In this document: piece after piece, positions 16,962 to 24,744 of the stretch | How the letters are laid out: each line of letters begins with the position of its first letter | Numbering within the stretch: position 1 is the stretch's first letter | Assembly: GCF_047238105.1 (NCBI RefSeq) | Contig: NZ_JBDFMD010000001.1 | Span: 744,001 to 808,000 of the forward strand | Direction: 5' to 3' | DNA length: 64,000 nt | Source: Paenibacillus_D sp047238105 | GTDB taxonomy: Bacteria; Bacillota; Bacilli; Paenibacillales; Paenibacillaceae | The notes under the pieces: model-generated | What the model saw: the letters and a program-made list of their open reading frames with translations, nothing else | The model's database searches: none | Told to the model about the DNA's origin: nothing | Program-made: the position numbers and the translations under genes

Positions 16962-17387
16962 TCAGTTGGCAGCTTCCCGGGAGAGATAGTCTTCGATTGC
17001 CGCTGCAAAATCCAGCAGGTTGCGGGGAAGCTGCGGTGTCAGCTCATGGAGCTGTTCCCGGGGCCACGCGTAATATTCCTGTACCAGCGGCTTGCGCAGC
17101 TTCACCAGCGCAGTCAGATTGCTGTACAGCTCGTCCGCAAAGACGCCTTCCCCATGGATGATATCGATAATATCCTCATAGCTGCTGGCATCGCGCATAA
17201 TAAACGCATCGATGAGATAGCTGCCGATGTCGGTTACTGACTCGACAGCCAGATGGAGCGCCCGCTCCTGGGCGAGACCTTGCAGGAGCGTGCCCTGCCA
17301 ATCGGCAGCCAGCGTCTGCATTGCCTCTGCAAGGGGCGGTATGCTGCGGAGCCGGGCTTCGATTTGCTTACGATCTACATAATACAT
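16962..17387 (-). CDS. DUF86 (HepT-fold) protein, YutE-like
   Basis: 141 residues, all helical. The start MYYVDRKQIE and the SYEDIIDIIHGEGVF segment match Bacillales YutE proteins of the DUF86/HepT-like family. HepT toxins are RNases paired with MNT nucleotidyltransferase antitoxins. Here no MNT gene is adjacent and the typical RxxxxHxY toxin motif is not evident, so a toxin role is unlikely. The start ATG at 17387 has AAAGGCAGG upstream; the longer ORF to 17417 runs into a repeat element. Confidence 0.78.
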   Translation of the reverse strand: MYYVDRKQIEARLRSIPPLAEAMQTLAADWQGTLLQGLAQERALHLAVESVTDIGSYLIDAFIMRDASSYEDIIDIIHGEGVFADELYSNLTALVKLRKPLVQEYYAWPREQLHELTPQLPRNLLDFAAAIEDYLSREAAN

Positions 17388-17403
17388 GGGCCAACCTGCC
17401 TTT

Positions 17404-17580
17404 AAGAGGTTGTTCAAAAAGTCCGCTGCCCATCACGAAGTGACTCAGGAGGTAATTCGACATCGAATCTTGAATGCAGTCGGAACTTCCGGTGCTCACG
17501 TAGGTTCACCTACGCTCCGCTCCTCATCTCCTCCCGCCTTCAACCTTCTCGGTGCTGAACACCGACCTTTTTGAACACGC
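17404..17580. repeat. MITE-like intergenic repeat with inverted ends
   Basis: About 177 bp bounded by AGAGGTTGTTCAAAAAGTCC and, on the opposite strand, GCGTGTTCAAAAAGGTCGG. The ends form an imperfect inverted repeat around TGTTCAAAAAG. The interior contains several nested inverted repeats such as CACGTAGGTTCACCTACG and CGGTGCTGAACACCG. No ORF of note is inside. It resembles short intergenic repeats I recall from Paenibacillus genomes; copy number cannot be judged from this window. Confidence 0.6.
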
Positions 17581-17600
17581 ACTTTAATTGAACTCGCTCG

Positions 17601-17705
17601 TTATTGTTTCTTTTTCCTGCCTCTTCGCTTCAGCCAGATCGTCATAACGATAAAGCTGATAATTACAACCAACAGATACGTCATCAGCATTCTGCTGTCA
17701 TCCAT
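17601..17705 (-). CDS. Small single-pass membrane protein (34 aa)
   Basis: A short ORF with an ATG at 17705 preceded by AAGAGGG at good spacing. It translates to an acidic N-terminus (MDDSRMLM), a 15-residue hydrophobic stretch (YLLVVIISFIVMTIW) and a strongly basic C-terminus (LKRRGRKKKQ). The topology agrees with the positive-inside rule, with the tail in the cytosol. No function is recognised. It lies between the intergenic repeat and the Dabb protein gene, on the same strand as both neighbouring genes. Confidence 0.6.
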   Translation of the reverse strand: MDDSRMLMTYLLVVIISFIVMTIWLKRRGRKKKQ

Positions 17706-17743
17706 CAGGATCCCTCTTTTGTATTATTCGGATTAGTTAGGAA

Positions 17744-18031
17744 TCAGCTCTCGTAGTCGACGCTGACAGCGGATTCGCGAGCCTGGTTCATATGCTCGAT
17801 GACCTTCTGGTGCACCGGATGCACCTGGTAGGCCTGCAGATCCTCGAGTGAATCAAACACCGTCGTCAGGGCGATATCGTACGACCGCTCCGTATGAAGC
17901 ACATCGGTCCCTACCTCCAGCTTCTTCAACTGTTCGATCTTGCCTTTCATATTGCGCAGCACATCCGCTGTCGCCTCTACGCTCTCCGGCGATCTGTCTT
18001 TCAGCTTGAACAAGACAATATGGGTAATCAT
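17744..18031 (-). CDS. Dabb-family stress-responsive protein
   Basis: About 95 residues forming a ferredoxin-like alpha/beta barrel typical of Dabb proteins: MITHIVLFKLKDRS at the start, a middle DIALTTVFDSLEDLQAYQVH with the family HPVHQKVIEHM, and a final short strand. Members are dimeric and of poorly defined function, sometimes stress-induced. The start MITHIV is typical; an ATG 9 nt upstream is alternative and both are near GAGGAG. Confidence 0.85.
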   Translation of the reverse strand: MITHIVLFKLKDRSPESVEATADVLRNMKGKIEQLKKLEVGTDVLHTERSYDIALTTVFDSLEDLQAYQVHPVHQKVIEHMNQARESAVSVDYES

Positions 18032-18152
18032 CTTCCACATCTCTCCTCATCTAACGGTTACAGCGCCTGCGCATGAGGCAGGCCCCTTTGTCACATAATA
18101 ACTTAAATGACCGCAACCTAGCAATAACAGCAAGGAAGGGGAACCGATATTC

Positions 18153-18410
18153 ATGCGTTATCCCGTTACGATAATTGCCACAATCGTAGGCTTGGCGCTC
18201 TGTCTGTACAATTCTACCGGCCACGACCCCCATAACTTCGTCTTCTTTATGTTCAGTGTCCCTGCCTGGGTCGTCGACCTGTTCGTCGATATCCACGAGG
18301 TCAGCGTCTTGCTGATGTATGTAGCGACTGTACTGAGCTATGTGCTAATCGGTTATATCACCGATCGTATCATCCACCATACGAGGGCAAGACAGGCACG
18401 CTCCCGTTGA
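18153..18410 (+). CDS. Small membrane protein of unknown function
   Basis: 85 residues with two hydrophobic segments (TIIATIVGLALCLY; VSVLLMYVATVLSYVLIGYI), a conserved-looking His/Asp patch between them (STGHDPHNFVFF) and a basic C-terminus. GGAAGGGG lies upstream of the ATG at slightly long spacing. It is convergent with the neighbouring SOS-promoter gene, stop to stop. No family recognised. Confidence 0.6.
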   Translation: MRYPVTIIATIVGLALCLYNSTGHDPHNFVFFMFSVPAWVVDLFVDIHEVSVLLMYVATVLSYVLIGYITDRIIHHTRARQARSR

Positions 18411-18420
18411 CGGCGAGGCG

Positions 18421-18849
18421 TTACCGTCGACCCGATGCTGCCGGCTGGAGACGCTGACGATACTGTCCGAGCAGCCGCTCCGACTCCCGGCGCACGACGG
18501 ACCACAGCATCGTGAACTGGTGCTGATAGCCCCGTACGGCATACTGTACCGACAGCCCTTCGGCATGCCGGCGCTCCTGGTTGATGCGGATCCCGCTGGA
18601 GCGCATCTGCCGCTTGGCTGCCGCCTGCTCAAGCAGGACCCGGTCCTGCAATGCCCGCAGGATCGACTCGTACAGGCGCGGCAGCTTCATCGGGGAAGCG
18701 CCCGCCACGCCGATATCATGATCGAGGATCTGCACCGCGACGCGGAGCAAAAGATAGTGCTTGACCAGATTCAACTCTTCTTCCGTCTGGATCGGCATAC
18801 CTGCCTGCACCTCTGCGGAAGCTTGTCCTTGCGTTGCCGAATCTTTCAT
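18421..18849 (-). CDS. Conserved helical protein under an apparent LexA-type promoter
   Basis: 142 residues, all-helical and rich in Arg/Gln/Glu, without membrane segments. Features include LVKHYLLLRVAVQILDHDI, RLYESILRALQDRVLLEQ and a C-terminal RGYQHQFTMLWSVVRRES. From memory it resembles small Bacillus YhjD-like proteins of unknown function; I am not certain. I chose the ATG at 18849 because GGAGG sits 8 nt upstream, while the longer ORF to 18921 would run through the promoter. The promoter carries two LexA-like boxes (18878-18921), pointing to DNA-damage induction. Confidence 0.7.
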   Translation of the reverse strand: MKDSATQGQASAEVQAGMPIQTEEELNLVKHYLLLRVAVQILDHDIGVAGASPMKLPRLYESILRALQDRVLLEQAAAKRQMRSSGIRINQERRHAEGLSVQYAVRGYQHQFTMLWSVVRRESERLLGQYRQRLQPAASGRR

Positions 18850-18877
18850 CTGTTGTGCCTCCATTCCACGAAAAAAA

Positions 18878-18921
18878 GGAACATTTGTTCCTATTATAGC
18901 GAACAAATGCTCTGCTGGCAA
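18878..18921 (-). promoter_or_regulatory. Sigma-A promoter flanked by two LexA (SOS) box-like sites
   Basis: On the minus strand TTGCCA (18916-18921), 17 nt and TATAAT (18893-18898) form a near-consensus promoter. GGAACAAATGTTCC (18878-18891) overlaps the expected start of transcription. CGAACAAATGCTCT lies in the spacer (18900 leftmost base C, to 18913). Each matches 12 of 14 positions of the Bacillus LexA consensus CGAACRNRYGTTYG. Confidence 0.7.
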
Positions 18922-18973
18922 GGACGGTCTCCGTGCAACACCCGATACGAATTTGAAGTTTGGTTAACGCGAA

Positions 18974-19004
18974 AACCCTTGAAGCGATTTGCGCCCCAAG
19001 GGTT
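18974..19004 (-). terminator. Terminator of the sugar ABC importer operon
   Basis: Stem AACCCTTG/CAAGGGTT with a 15-nt loop, followed on the minus strand by TTCGCGTTAACC. It lies just after the substrate-binding protein stop. Confidence 0.65.
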
Positions 19005-19016
19005 CTGGCATATTAA

Positions 19017-20714
19017 TTAGTCATTCCACAGCGCTACGCGAGCTTCTACGAACTCTTGACGGCCTTTCTCCGCTCGTTCTACGCCGTTCTTCTCCAGCTC
19101 TTCCATGTAAGCGTCCCAGATCGCGTCAAACTCTTCAGGCTTGGCCAGAATCGCTTCCGGGATCCGCTTCCACGTAATGTCGCGAAGTCTCGTATCCAGC
19201 ACGCTTACTTCATGATCGCCGGGGATCGGGATGTTCCATGCCGCGCCCCAAGGCTTGATCGGGAAGTTGTCCTCGCTTGGGAACAGGTCTTTCCAGAGGG
19301 TTGCGCCATACGCCTCAAGCACTTCCTTCTCAGCCTCGTTGTAGCCTTCGATCAGCTGCTCAGGGAAACTGGTGGTGTAGTAGTTGCCTGTCGAATCCAA
19401 TACGCCATCGCCATAGTGAGCGCCGATGTTGGTGTATAGGCCGATTCCCGTCTCTCTTTGGAAATTCGCCACATCGTTGACCTTACGGTTGTTGACATCG
19501 GCCGGAATGACGCGTTTGCCGTCCACGACATTGTAATGCTCGCCTTCCACGCCCCAGTTGAGCAGGATCTGTCCTTCTTCGGAAGCGAGGTAATCCAGGA
19601 ATTTGATCGCGCGGACCGGATCCGGGTTGTCGACGCTGATACCGACGCCGCTTCCCGACATGAAACCCGTTGGCCAGAACGACGTCTCCAGATATTCCTC
19701 AGACATCGTTACCGGATAGTGTCCGTACGTTTGATCGAACTTGCCTTCGGCCTTCAGCGCATTCTCGCCGTCGCCATAGTTCCAATCCTGGTCGATCAGA
19801 CCAAGGACGCGGCCGCTGGCGATTTTGGCATTGTATTGATCATGTTTTTGTACGAATGTCTCGGGATCAAGCAGACCGGTCGCGTTCATATGGTTCAGCC
19901 AGCGGAAATATTCTTTCTCTTCCGGACGTCTGAAATGATACGTCACTTCCATCGTCTCATGATCGATATAGAATTCTCCATCATCGCTGCCGCCGGTCGT
20001 AAAGAATGCCGGGTTCGTTACAGAGATATACATCCGCCAGTCGTCGGAATTCAGCGTCAGACCGATGTTTTTGTTGCCGGCTTCATCTGTTGGGTGCTTC
20101 TCCAGGTAGGAGCGAATCGCGTTCTCAAAATCCTCCACCGTACGAATCTCGGGGAAGCCCAGCTCCTTGACGACGCGGTGCTGGAGGCCAAAGCCGCCGC
20201 CAGCGCTGAAGTTCTGGCTGTCCACAGCCGCATAAGTCGGGATGACATAGATGGCGTGATCGTCTTCACTGTAGCGCAAGCGCTTCATATAATCTCCGAA
20301 CAAAGCTTTGATGTTCGGCGCATGCTCCTCGATCAGATCTGTCAGATCCATCATCGCACCAACGTCGACCAGCTTGGCGACATCCTGCTTGGCACTGATC
20401 AGGTCAGGATACTCACCACTGGCTGCGATGAGGGCAACCTTCTGTACAGGATCGCCTACCGCGTATTCCGCATCGAGGACGACGCCTGTTTTTTCCGTAA
20501 GAATCTTGCCGATCCGATCCTGCATGCCTGCCCAGTTCGGGCTAGGGTCGGCACTGAAGAAGCTCATGGTGAGCGGCGCCTGGCCATCCCCATTTTCTCC
20601 ACCGGTCGAGCTGCCCGGGGACGGCTCGTTATTGCCTCCGGAGCATGCGGCCAGCAGCCCGATCAGCATGGTAGCGGATAGTAGAACGCCGGTAAATTTC
20701 TTTGTTTTCATCAT
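19017..20714 (-). CDS. ABC transporter sugar-binding lipoprotein (LplA-like)
   Basis: 565 residues with a lipoprotein signal peptide (MMKTKKFTGVLLSATMLIGL, lipobox LAAC) followed by a Gly/Ser-rich linker. The mature part is an extracellular solute-binding protein of the large LplA/YtcQ type (LTMSFFSADPSPNWAGM at the N-lobe, DLISAKQDVAKLVDVGAM, and a late KPWGAAWNIPIPGDHEV). These deliver oligosaccharides to LplB/LplC-type permeases. It is third in the operon after both permeases, transcribed from 22689 leftward. GAGGAGG precedes the start. The substrate is not evident from sequence. Confidence 0.9.
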   Translation of the reverse strand: MMKTKKFTGVLLSATMLIGLLAACSGGNNEPSPGSSTGGENGDGQAPLTMSFFSADPSPNWAGMQDRIGKILTEKTGVVLDAEYAVGDPVQKVALIAASGEYPDLISAKQDVAKLVDVGAMMDLTDLIEEHAPNIKALFGDYMKRLRYSEDDHAIYVIPTYAAVDSQNFSAGGGFGLQHRVVKELGFPEIRTVEDFENAIRSYLEKHPTDEAGNKNIGLTLNSDDWRMYISVTNPAFFTTGGSDDGEFYIDHETMEVTYHFRRPEEKEYFRWLNHMNATGLLDPETFVQKHDQYNAKIASGRVLGLIDQDWNYGDGENALKAEGKFDQTYGHYPVTMSEEYLETSFWPTGFMSGSGVGISVDNPDPVRAIKFLDYLASEEGQILLNWGVEGEHYNVVDGKRVIPADVNNRKVNDVANFQRETGIGLYTNIGAHYGDGVLDSTGNYYTTSFPEQLIEGYNEAEKEVLEAYGATLWKDLFPSEDNFPIKPWGAAWNIPIPGDHEVSVLDTRLRDITWKRIPEAILAKPEEFDAIWDAYMEELEKNGVERAEKGRQEFVEARVALWND

Positions 20715-20802
20715 GATGCAAAAACCCTCCTCTTTAAATGTAACCTAATCATGCGCAACTGTAATCTCTATATGTTAACAGGTTGTCCTGCAAACAACTT
20801 GG

Positions 20803-21708
20803 CTAACTCTTTACAGCACCAAGAGTCATGCCCTTGACAAAGTACCCTTGCAAGAATGGATAAACCACCAGGATGGGTACGGTAACGACGATCGTGATCG
20901 CCATCTTCACCGATTCCGGGGATACCCGGCTCATCACCTGCGACATGTTCTGGCTGCGGTAGTCGCCGCCGCTGTTGCCTGTCGTCGTACTCTGGATGAC
21001 CTTCATCAGCTCATATTGGAGCGTCGTCAGGCTGGCGTTGGAGCCGTTATACAGGTAAGTATCCAACCAGGCGTTCCATTGACCGACGGCCAGGAAGAGG
21101 GCGATCGTCGCCAGCGCCGGCTTGCAGAGAGGCAGGATGACTCGCCAGAAGATCGTCCAGTCGTTGGCGCCGTCCAGCTTGGCCGATTCCTGGAGAGCAT
21201 ACGGCAGTCCGTCCATGAAAGAGCGGATGATGAAGACGTTGAACGCACTGACCAGTCCCGGCAGGACATAGACGGCAAATGAGTTCATCATGCCGAGGTC
21301 CCGAATCAGGATATAGACGGGGATCAGCCCCCCGGATACATACATCGTAAGCGCCAGGAACACCGAGATGAAGCGTCTGCCCTGGAAGTCGGCACGGCTG
21401 AGCGTATAAGCCAGCATCGCTGCGCTTGCGAGTCCCAGGAACGTACCGACGACTGTCCGCAGGATCGAGATCTGAAACCCGGTCAGCAGTGTCGGGAAGG
21501 AGAAGATGACCCGGTAGTTCTCCAGCGTGAACTCCCGTGGCCAGATCGTGATGCCGCCGCGGACGGTGTCCGTGGAGTTATTCAGCGAGATGGCCAGCAC
21601 GTTGAGGAACGGATACAGGGTGACGACAGTTACTAAGCCAAGAATAACATAGACGGAGATATCGAAAACCCGGTCCGACCAGGATGCTCTCGCGAATGTT
21701 CGGTTCAT
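20803..21708 (-). CDS. Carbohydrate ABC transporter permease (LplC/AraQ-like)
   Basis: 301 residues with six predicted membrane segments. The EAA-like cytoplasmic loop (ALQESAKLDGANDWTIFWRV, then ILPLCKPALATIALF) that contacts the ATPase is present, as is the C-terminal family ending (YFVKGMTLGAVKS). It pairs with the LplB-like permease encoded 18 bp upstream. No ATPase is in the operon, so a shared MsmX-type ATPase encoded elsewhere is likely, as is usual for this transporter class. Confidence 0.92.
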   Translation of the reverse strand: MNRTFARASWSDRVFDISVYVILGLVTVVTLYPFLNVLAISLNNSTDTVRGGITIWPREFTLENYRVIFSFPTLLTGFQISILRTVVGTFLGLASAAMLAYTLSRADFQGRRFISVFLALTMYVSGGLIPVYILIRDLGMMNSFAVYVLPGLVSAFNVFIIRSFMDGLPYALQESAKLDGANDWTIFWRVILPLCKPALATIALFLAVGQWNAWLDTYLYNGSNASLTTLQYELMKVIQSTTTGNSGGDYRSQNMSQVMSRVSPESVKMAITIVVTVPILVVYPFLQGYFVKGMTLGAVKS

Positions 21709-21726
21709 GATGCGTAAAGCCCCCTC

Positions 21727-22689
21727 TTACATGATGCTTTCTTTGGTGATGCGCTTGAATGTGCCGTTGGCAATAAACAGCAGCATGATACTGACGACGG
21801 AGTTGAACATGTTGATGGCCGTACCGAAGGAGAATCGTCCCATGCCAAGCCCATAGTTGAGGGCGTACAAGTCTAATACCTCCGCATAATCCCGCACCAG
21901 ATTGTTGCTGAGGAGGAACTGCTTCTCGAAGCCGATACTGATCAGATGGCCGATCGACATAATCAGCAGAACGATAATCGTCGTCCGGATCCCGGGTATC
22001 GTCACATGCCAGATCTGCTGGATACGGCTCGCCCCGTCCACCTTTGCCGCTTCATAGAGCTCCGGCCCGATCCCGGCAATCGCTGCCAGATAGATAATCG
22101 CATTCCAGCCGCTTTCCTTCCATACATCCGCTGCTGTGACGATGGACCAGAACCAATTGCCCTTGGCCATGAATTGATACGGCGTATCGATGACGCCCAG
22201 AAACATCAGCAGGTCATTGACAGCACCGTTCTCCGTCGACAGCATCTTGGTGACGATACCGGCGACGACGACCCACGAGACGAAGTGGGGCAGGTATGAG
22301 ACGGTCTGGACGAAACGTTTGAACACCTGCTGCCGCACCTCATTGATGAGGATCGCGAGGATGATCGGCACCGTAAACCCTGCGATCAGACCCATGAAGC
22401 TCATCGCCAGCGTATTGCGCAGAGCGAGGAAGAAACGGTCGTCGCTGAACAAGGCGACAAAGTGATCGAAGCCTACCCACGTTTGATCGAAAAACGAACG
22501 ACCCGGCCTGAAATTTTGAAATGCCATCGTCCAGCCCCAAAGGGGCAAATAGCTGAATACAAACACCCAGATAACGAAGGGAAGCGACATAAGATATAGA
22601 TACCGCTGCTGCAGGGCAATTTTGAAAAAACGGCCCGGATTCGGTTTCGGTTTTTGCTTCTCCGGTTTCTTGGCTGTGATCGCTTCCAT
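21727..22689 (-). CDS. Carbohydrate ABC transporter permease (LplB-like)
   Basis: 320 residues, six membrane segments after a basic N-terminus. Diagnostic segments are YLPLWGWTMAFQNFRPGRSF near the first helix and the EAA-like loop YEAAKVDGASRIQQIWHVTI with PGIRTTIIVLLI. It is the first gene of the importer operon, with AAGGAGG 6-7 nt before the ATG. The upstream interval carries a 19-bp motif shared with the two-component operon (22763-22781). Confidence 0.92.
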   Translation of the reverse strand: MEAITAKKPEKQKPKPNPGRFFKIALQQRYLYLMSLPFVIWVFVFSYLPLWGWTMAFQNFRPGRSFFDQTWVGFDHFVALFSDDRFFLALRNTLAMSFMGLIAGFTVPIILAILINEVRQQVFKRFVQTVSYLPHFVSWVVVAGIVTKMLSTENGAVNDLLMFLGVIDTPYQFMAKGNWFWSIVTAADVWKESGWNAIIYLAAIAGIGPELYEAAKVDGASRIQQIWHVTIPGIRTTIIVLLIMSIGHLISIGFEKQFLLSNNLVRDYAEVLDLYALNYGLGMGRFSFGTAINMFNSVVSIMLLFIANGTFKRITKESIM

Positions 22690-22762
22690 GATGATTCCTC
22701 CTTGCTTTATATAGCTATCTTAAATCAAGTGAAGCGTTTGCAGTACCCCATGGATTGTGCCG

Positions 22763-22781
22763 AAAATCATGTAAAAATTAG
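22763..22781 (-). promoter_or_regulatory. Candidate response-regulator site upstream of the importer operon
   Basis: On the plus strand this reads AAAATCATGTAAAAATTAG. It matches a site at 26645-26663 upstream of the histidine kinase gene at 17 of 19 positions. It lies about 75 nt before the permease start. Confidence 0.45.
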
Positions 22782-22839
22782 CTATAGTTTCGTTATTCGG
22801 ACCTCCATAGAGTGATATAAATTGGCTAGGTCAAATGAG

Positions 22840-23135
22840 GGCGCGCTGTAGAGGAAAAAAGGTGCGTTACTGCGAGAGTTGGCGCCGGATGGCGCTCTGT
22901 AGAGGAAGAAAGGTGCGTTACTGCGGGTGCTCGCGACGGATGGTGCTCTGTAGAGGAAGAAAAGTGCGTTGCAGCGAGGGGGAGCGCCGGATGGCGCTCT
23001 GTAGAGGAAGAAAAGTGCGTTGCAGCGGGTGGGAGCGCCGGATGGCGCTCTGTAGAGGAAGAAAAGTGCGTTGCAGCGGGTGGGAGCGCCGGATGGCGCT
23101 CTGTAAGGGAAAAAAGGTGCGTTGCAGCGGGGCTT
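22840..23135. repeat. 51-bp tandem repeat (minisatellite), five full copies plus a partial sixth
   Basis: Units start at 22840, 22891, 22942, 22993, 23044 and 23095. Units 4 and 5 are identical; the outer ones are diverged. Each unit joins the next through a small hairpin (GAGCGCC-GGAT-GGCGCTC). The array fills most of the gene-free interval 22690-23229 between the importer promoter and the response regulator gene. The period is a multiple of three, which opens long frames on both strands, but none has an SD or family resemblance. No spacers are present, so it is not CRISPR. Confidence 0.9.
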
Positions 23136-23229
23136 GGCCCCGCCGCCCGCACCACCCCATCAGACTCGCTGGAACTTTTTCCATGAACGACCTTCTCCAT
23201 TTAGAAACTGCCTCTACCACAGGCCGTTT

Positions 23230-24744
23230 TCAACGCTTGCGGAAGCCGGTTGGAGAGATGCCGACGTACTTTTTGAATTTGGTATGGAAATAATCCGCGT
23301 TGAGATAGCCGACTCGGTCGGCGACCTGGTATACTTTCATGCCTTCTTCTAACATTGCCTTGGCATGCTCGATCCGGACTTTGTCCAGATAGGTATTGAA
23401 GTACTCTCCGGTCTTGCTCTTGAACAGCTTGCCCAGGTAGGCGCTGTTGTAATTGAAGATCTCGGCCAGCATCTCCAGACGCAGCTGCTGATTATAGTTG
23501 CGATGGATAAAATCGATCAGCCGCTTAATCTGCTGGTCCGAGCTGCCTTGATCCAGGCGGCTGACCACCTTCTCGAGTGCCAGCATGACAGAGGCCACCA
23601 GATCGGAAAAATGGGACACCTGGTACGCTTGGAGCAGCTCGGACGCATAGTCGCCTGGCTCCCGGGTCAGCTCCGGACGATGCTGAACGAGCCGGTGGAT
23701 GACCGTGCTGGCTGCTTGTACCAGCCTGGTCTTGAGCTCCTGCTCGCTGATCCCTGCTGCCAGCCAGCTCCAGCCAACGCCTGCCAGCATACGCTGCGCG
23801 GCCTCCATATTGCCTGCGTCCGCGGCATAATACACTTTGTCCGCGAGCGCAGCGGCGCTCTCCGGCTGCTCCCCCTCTCTCGGCAGCCAGTCTGGCATCT
23901 GAGGCTGTGCCCCTTCCGCCAGGATCTGCCTTCCGGCATGACGGAAGGCCTCCCCGAGCAAAGACTGGGCATCGGCATAGCTGGCCGGCCAAGCCCCTGG
24001 TCCCTTGACGATGCGGCCAGCCGCCGCCACCCAAGGCGCGGACAAATCCTGCATTGCTTGCTGAAGCAGCAGCCGGGCCTGGTCAAGCTCAGATGCATCC
24101 TTCAGAGCGATAACGAGCTCATGCTGATGCGCAAAGACATAGCCGCGTTGATCCTGCTCCACGACTTGCGCCAGCCGGCTCATGACTATCGCCTGCAGCT
24201 CTCCCGACTCCTGAGACACATCAGCCAAACGGAGCAGCAGGATCCTGCCGCTGGGCCAGTCCAACTCGTCTTCCGCCGTCTGCGTCAGCTCAGCCGTACC
24301 TTCCAGCAGCTCGCGGAACAGCAGCTCGCGGCTCTTGGGCGCATCTGTCCTGGCACGCTCTGCCGCCTCCGCTTCCAAGGTATCGCGAAGCTTCATCAGA
24401 TGCTGCTGCAGCTCGTCTTCATCCACCGGCTTCAGCAGATACCCGTCGGTCTGCAGCTTGATCGCACGTTTCGCATATTCAAAATCCGCATAGCCGCTCA
24501 AGATCAAAAATCGTACGGCCCCTCCCAAAGCGCGGACCGCTTCGATCAGCTCCAGACCATCCATCCCCGGCATACGAATATCGACAATCATCAACTCCGG
24601 CTGATAGGCCAGATACTGCTCTACCCCCTCCCGTCCATTGGCGGCAGTAGCCACCACGTCATAGCCCAGCTCATGCCAAGGCATAATCGACCGCAAGCCT
24701 TCGCGGATCATCTTCTCATCGTCGACGATGACGACCTTGATCAT
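23230..24744 (-). CDS. YesN-type response regulator with AraC output
   Basis: 504 residues. The receiver domain (1-120) has the acidic pair VVIVDDEKMI, the phospho-acceptor Asp in MIVDIRMPGMDGLEL, and the switch residues in LILSGYADFEYAKRAI and LLKPVDEDEL. A middle region of about 250 residues is typical of this class. The C-terminal AraC domain is RLEMLAEIFNYNSAYLGKLF and VYQVADRVGYLNADYFHTKF. The gene overlaps the kinase gene by 4 nt (ATGA), so the pair is coupled. It likely controls the downstream sugar importer. Confidence 0.95.
   Translation of the reverse strand: MIKVVIVDDEKMIREGLRSIMPWHELGYDVVATAANGREGVEQYLAYQPELMIVDIRMPGMDGLELIEAVRALGGAVRFLILSGYADFEYAKRAIKLQTDGYLLKPVDEDELQQHLMKLRDTLEAEAAERARTDAPKSRELLFRELLEGTAELTQTAEDELDWPSGRILLLRLADVSQESGELQAIVMSRLAQVVEQDQRGYVFAHQHELVIALKDASELDQARLLLQQAMQDLSAPWVAAAGRIVKGPGAWPASYADAQSLLGEAFRHAGRQILAEGAQPQMPDWLPREGEQPESAAALADKVYYAADAGNMEAAQRMLAGVGWSWLAAGISEQELKTRLVQAASTVIHRLVQHRPELTREPGDYASELLQAYQVSHFSDLVASVMLALEKVVSRLDQGSSDQQIKRLIDFIHRNYNQQLRLEMLAEIFNYNSAYLGKLFKSKTGEYFNTYLDKVRIEHAKAMLEEGMKVYQVADRVGYLNADYFHTKFKKYVGISPTGFRKR

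Noticed and set aside
16962..17387. Toxin-antitoxin module
   Set aside because: Only a DUF86 protein is present; no MNT antitoxin gene on either side.
19458..20681. 407-aa plus-strand ORF opposite the binding protein
   Set aside because: Overlaps a clear lipoprotein gene on the other strand.
22840..23135. CRISPR array
   Set aside because: The repeats are contiguous without unique spacers and no cas genes are present.
22835..23293. Long ORFs on both strands through the 51-bp repeats (152 aa plus strand, 124 and 100 aa minus strand)
   Set aside because: They exist because the repeat period is a multiple of three. They have no SD, no family resemblance and several frames are open at once.
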